Assembly (NCBI GenBank): GCA_030770545.1
Contig: CM061106.1
Coordinates: forward strand, 134,001 to 198,000
Length of the DNA stretch: 64,000 nt
From: Macropodus opercularis
Lineage: Eukaryota; Chordata; Actinopteri; Anabantiformes; Osphronemidae
Reading direction: 5' to 3'
Part shown: piece by piece, positions 59,622-64,000 of the stretch
Position numbering within the stretch: position 1 is the first letter of the stretch
How the letters are laid out: each line of letters starts with the position of its first letter
Position numbers and translations under genes: made by a program
Notes under the pieces: model-generated
Told to the model about the DNA's origin: nothing
Databases searched by the model: none
Seen by the model: the letters and a program-made list of their open reading frames with translations, nothing else

Positions 59622-62600
59622 CTACGCTCCTCCCGTGAGTCTCCGCTCCAGCCTGTCCAGCTTCGCCAGGTTTTCCTTCAGCAGCTTAGAACCAGGGCTC
59701 AGCAGCAGGGCTCGCTGGTAGTACACCCTGGCGGCGGCGTAGTCTCCCTGCACACACACAACGCATTACCAGCCAGCGTAACAGACTACATTGAAGTTGT
59801 TCTATTAAAGCCTTGTCATTAGCACGAGCTTCATTTCCTGTTTTCATTGCGACTCCTTGCTTTAGTTACCATTTACACAGCTCACCTTGATGTGCTGAAT
59901 CCCTCCCATGTTCATCCAGGCCTGAGACTGGTCAGGTTTCAGTTCGACAGCCAGCTTGTAGCTCTAGTTGGGGAGGAAACATGATTAGTAACTGGCAGAA
60001 CAGAACCACAGACAAGTGACTGCTGTCGGCCCTTATTTACGTAGACTGTAGCTAGAAGGGTCTGAAGCTGGGGCCCCAGGCTGAGATGAGGAGACTGAGA
60101 CGTTATTTCTTTGGTTAGAAATGATGAGACACTTTGGCTTGTGTCTGTGTTCACCTGCACGTCAGTGATAGATAGATAGATAGATGATCTTTATTTATCC
60201 CGCAGTGGGGAAATTCTGGTGTCAGTGTTTGTGGAGAACGACATGTAGCTACGCAGAGTCGACTTACGGTTTCCTGCTAATAACCTATTAACAAGGCTGA
60301 AACTGCCAGTGACCACGTTTGCGCCTCTTTTATAAGCCTTGACCCGAGGATGTCGCCACCAACCGACGTCCTGCTCCGACACACAGACCACGTGGTCCCA
60401 CGTGGACCAGAGACGGCTGCTCTTCCTTCTCAGCCTTCTCTCTGGGTGTTCGCTGCGTCACCAGCTTGTCTCAGGAAGTCAAGAGGAAGTGCTTTCCAGA
60501 TTAAACTATGGGTCCAGATGACTCATTCAACAGTGGTTCTCACAGGGGAAGTGAAACAAGTGACCACTGCCTGTTCTGGGGTAAGACCGACAGAACCTGG
60601 ACTGATGGACAGGGCGCGTGACTCATGACCATGTGGGACCTGGTGGAGCCAGCGGTACCGGATGCCAGGGGCTCGTATGGCTGTACCAAAGGAAATCACT
60701 ATTAAAGTTTAATTCCACAGTTTAAGAGCCAACAAAACTGTCTATTACTGTAAAAGCATCCAGCTCTCTGGTACCGGAGGAAGGACACTGAGTAGTTCTG
60801 CTCCAGTTCTGCCAGCAGGGGGGGCAGGAGCCTAATCAAGCTGTTTCCCATGAAGCGTTCTGAACAGAGAACACGTAGGAGCCTCCGCACATGCAGAGCG
60901 GAGGAATGTGCTCCTGAACGCATCACAGTCGCGTTCGCTGCATTCAGCCCGAGTTGTTAGACTGACGCTAACCGCGCAGACTAATGTGATCACGTTAGCT
61001 CACACTTTAATCACTAAGTGGTGATTAATGTCCAAACCGATGCGAGACGAAAGAGCTGCACCTCAAAGGCTCGGTCCAGCTGGTTCATTTCTCTGAGCTG
61101 GTTTCCTTTGGAGAAATGAAGCTCCGCTCTCACGGTCAGGTCGGAGGGATTCTGCTGCAGGGCCCGGTCCAGAGCATCCAGAGCCTGGCACAGACACAAA
61201 CCCGTTCATTAGTAAACATAGAGACGAGTGTGGAGGCCTGCGTGCGTCACTACACATGGTTATGGGAGTGATGCTGAACCCTGGCAGCTGCTGGTCACGG
61301 ACCTCGGACCTCATTCCATCATAACAAGCACATTAGAAGCAACGTCAGACTAGAGAACGAATTGGTTTCCACGGTAACAGATGGCTCCCTGCTAGTTTAT
61401 GTTCCTGACATGACGCACCTGTGTAAAGTTGCCACGTTTGCTGTAGATGGCAGACAGGAGGCGGTAACATTCAATGCAGCCTCCTTCTCTGGATATGATG
61501 TCCGACGTCATCTCCTCGGCCTCTTTCGTGCGACCGGCCATGGCTAAAACCTGAGCCTGGAGAAGACCCACAAAGCAGGAGTCACTAAGCATCTCGCGGG
61601 GCGGACAAGTGTCCGGGACGCGGCCGGTGCGTGTGCTCACCAGCGCCAGCCAGATGTCCGTGCTGTCCGGCTGCAGCGTGGCAGCCTCCCTGTACACCTG
61701 CAGGGCCTCCTCGTAGCGGCCCGTGTTGTAGTACAGCGCCCCGAGCGGCGTCAGGATGTCCGCCTTCCTCGTCACCTGCAGCGCCCTGCAGGCAGAGATC
61801 GCAGACGGCGGCTTAGCTCGGCTCGTTTTCCACCACTGGGAACAAGTCCGTCCCCTCAGTCCCGCTTCAGCCGATCGACTGTGCGTAGAACCGCAAACCC
61901 GTCTCCTCACCTCTTGTACCACGACTCTGCCTGTTTGTTGTCATTGGACGACCGAAGCAGGCGGCCCAGGTTCACCATGGCAACGTAGTGCGCTGGTTTG
62001 AGACGAACCGCCTGCTGGTAGTGAGCAGCCGCCAGCTCCCCTTTTCCTGGAGAGAAGAGAGGAAGGAGCTGGATGACGCATTACGCCGACTCGGCCTGTG
62101 CAGCTTTAGGTTCGCTGGCGTCCACGTTTTCATTTCATCTCCACTGAGTGACTCGCACCAGCTGGACCCACCTGTGTCTACCAGAAACACTCCGTAGTTG
62201 TTATGCAGGTCCGAGCTGTCTGGACAGTTCTCTATTCCCTTCAGGTAGACCTCGTTGGCTTCATCCAAGCGCTTCTGTGGAAGAGCAAAGGACGGAAACA
62301 CAACTTGAAAACACCGCAGCAGTTGGTCGCGAGGCTCAAAGTGACTTTCTGTTGCTGTGTTTTACCTGTTCAGCGTAGAGCGAGGCCAGACTGGAGTAGG
62401 CGTCAGCAAAATGGAGCCCAAAGCGAATGGAGTCCTTCAGCAACGCCTCAGCCTCCTTCTCCTTCCCCTGGGACCTGGACACGGTTCAGGGTGTTATCGT
62501 CAGTATAATTGCACCTCGGTGCTATATGATAAACACTAAGGCCTCTTGTGCGTCTCCAGTCTGTCGGTGTCTCCCCAGAAGCCCCGCGGCTCCGAGGTTC

Positions 62601-63068
62601 TGCCGCAGCCGTGTAATGAATCACTGTCATTAAGGTTTTATGACACGTTGCTGACTGGAACCTGTGGCTCCGCACTGAGCAGAAGGCTCGGTGTTAATTC
62701 CTACCTGCCTCCAGATGCCACATTAGGCTCGGCCCAGATTAATATTGTATGAGGTTCTTTTCAGCAGATGGGAAGCGTGAAGAAGAAATCTTTAAGCATT
62801 GAGCGTTGGCTCAGTGCTAGTTCAGAGCCCGTGATCAGGGACACACCAGGGCCACCGTGCTCACCGGGGGCCTGATGCACAGGCGGCTGCCGTGGTGTGT
62901 TACCATACGTCCGTCCTTTCTTACTTGAGAAGATTCCCCAGGTTGAAGAGAGCCCGGTTGTGCTGCGGGTTGATGTCCAGAGCTTTCCTGTAGTAGCCCT
63001 CCGCCTCCTCTGGGTGGCGCGTCAGAGTTCCCAGGTTGTTCATGGCGCTGGCGTGACGAGGGTACAAC
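59622..63068 (-). CDS. tmtc1: TMTC1, 3' part (nine exons, TPR region)
   Basis: Transmembrane O-mannosyltransferase with tetratricopeptide repeats. The TMTC1-4 family resides in the ER and adds O-mannose to cadherins. Only the luminal TPR half is in the window. Exons 5' to 3' on the minus strand: 62925-63068, 62366-62474, 62172-62274, 61911-62046, 61641-61785, 61419-61556, 61062-61184, 59886-59963, 59622-59747. Phases join to about 366 residues plus the stop. TPR signatures recur at 34-residue spacing: ASAMNNLGTLTRHPEEAEGY, NRALFNLGNLLKSQGKEKEA, DLHNNYGVFLVDTGKGELAA, YVAMVNLGRLL, LTPLGALYYNTGRYEEALQV, AWMNMGGIQHIKGDYAAARV. The C-terminus is LKENLAKLDRLERRLTGGA. The AWMNMGGIQHIKG block and this tail match TMTC1 best as I remember it; TMTC2-4 are less likely. 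The transmembrane and catalytic exons lie beyond the right edge. Confidence 0.85.
60165..60225 (-). mobile_element. Solo LINE tail with GATA repeat
   Basis: Plus strand (GATA)n at about 60166-60184, then GATCTTTATTTATCCCGCAG, TGGGGAAATTCTGGTG. It is a very short copy of the same 3' end found at 29276 and 58190, in the large TMTC1 intron between exons at 59963 and 61062. Confidence 0.7.
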
Positions 63069-64000
63069 CTGAGAAAACATGGTTTCGTTATGCGAGGGGA
63101 GAAATGAAGAAATCAGCTGCTGTTCATAGACGGAACAAAGCATGTGCAGTCCTGCTGCCGTTATGTGATGTTATTTCCCACTTCTGTAAAGCTCTGACCA
63201 CATTTTTCAGCCTGCGTCTGTGGCTGTAATGATAAATACTAATCGTTCAGCGAAGTGCTCGGATCATCTCGCATTAGTCGGTAAGAGCCAGGCGTCTGCT
63301 GAGCCGTGCTCATCCTAGAAAGCCCTCACGCTGCACACTTCCAGATGGAAGCTCGCCATAACATGATCTTGATTGCACTAAGAGCCTTGTCACAGTGATG
63401 AGGATTATCTTCAGAGCAAATGGCGCAGAGCAATCAGAGCGTTGAGCCTGTAGCCAGCGGCCTCCCTGCTGACATTTACAGCCGCTCTCCATCACCGCGA
63501 CAAAGACCTCCCTGCCATCGAAATCTATTTTAATGGTTAGCGCCTATAACAGTGACACAGCCCCGGCAGGATGCTAGAAGGTCGGGGGAGGGGCCCTGGC
63601 TTCACACGGTGAGGAGGTCGACCTGCCAGAACAGCGCGCGATGAGCGACGCCGACTAAAGGCACAGCCCTCGATCTAGAGGCTGACATGGCTCCTCTGCT
63701 CCGTGATGACGTGATGCCCAGGTTCGTTACATCTACGTCTTACACTGAGGCAGCGCGGCCGCAGCAGCCTGAAAACACAACGTCGCCTCGTTTTTAATGG
63801 CGGTTAGGCACCAACATCTGCTTTTTCCCAGCCTCTCAACTAAATGTGAACCTCAAACCATGTTATCTGGCTTCAGAGGCAGTTCTCTCGCATCTCTCCT
63901 TCATGTCTGCTGTGGGAGAAACTGAGGTGCAACGGAAAATGCAAATGAGGGAAGCATGGATACAATTTAGGGAACTGGGACGTGGCCCGAGAATTTAATC
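63069..64000. other. TMTC1 intron at right edge
   Basis: No further TPR exon is found. The stretch 63330-63540 has low CpG, words such as TGATGAGGATTATC and ATCTATTTTAATGG, and no repeats. It could be conserved intronic regulatory DNA, but this cannot be shown from one sequence. Confidence 0.35.

Overview
The window is nuclear DNA of a ray-finned fish. Every gene I can rebuild is a vertebrate gene split by short GT-AG introns. Introns are mostly 80 bp to a few kb, genes are closely spaced, intronic minisatellites and microsatellites are common, and a few decayed teleost-type LINE fragments are present. A percomorph teleost is my inference from the compactness. No prokaryotic, viral or CRISPR features are seen.

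Layout, left to right. (1) 1-23365 (+): PLEKHA5, entered partway. The window holds 28 coding exons, from the second half of WW domain 2 through the PH domain to the stop. Its introns carry a 1.44-kb 22-bp-type minisatellite (5506-6948) and a 0.7-kb GTTAACC-type array (20562-21273). The large exon after the PH domain encodes about 22 copies of a nonapeptide. (2) 25578-28742 (+): AEBP2, the PRC2 cofactor, 8 exons and 449 aa, with a TATA box at 25268. (3) 29908-31375 (+): NDUFA5, a complex I subunit, 5 exons and 116 aa. (4) 31688-54164 (-): COG5, a Golgi tethering complex subunit, complete in 22 exons and 810 aa. It converges on NDUFA5, and the two genes' poly(A) signals lie about 40 bp apart. 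(5) 47145-48802 (+): GPR22, an orphan GPCR nested antisense in COG5 intron 6, an arrangement also known in human. (6) 54838-56469 (-): an uninterrupted RING/B-box/coiled-coil/PRY-SPRY TRIM gene of fish type. (7) 59622-63068 (-): nine 3' exons of a TMTC gene, best match TMTC1, which continues past the right edge.

Exon boundaries were checked by hand. Codon phase is continuous across every junction given for PLEKHA5, AEBP2, NDUFA5, COG5, GPR22 and TMTC1. Gene identities rest on remembered family sequences, not on database searches.

The genes do not form one pathway. From memory, their human orthologues come from two regions: PLEKHA5, AEBP2 and TMTC1 on 12p, and COG5, GPR22 and NDUFA5 on 7q. 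The window therefore contains at least one junction of ancestral blocks. I found no clear new multi-gene system. The most notable points are the nonapeptide expansion in PLEKHA5, absence of both partners of the usual extracellular disulfide in GPR22, the interlocked NDUFA5/COG5 3' ends, and a GC-AG intron in COG5.
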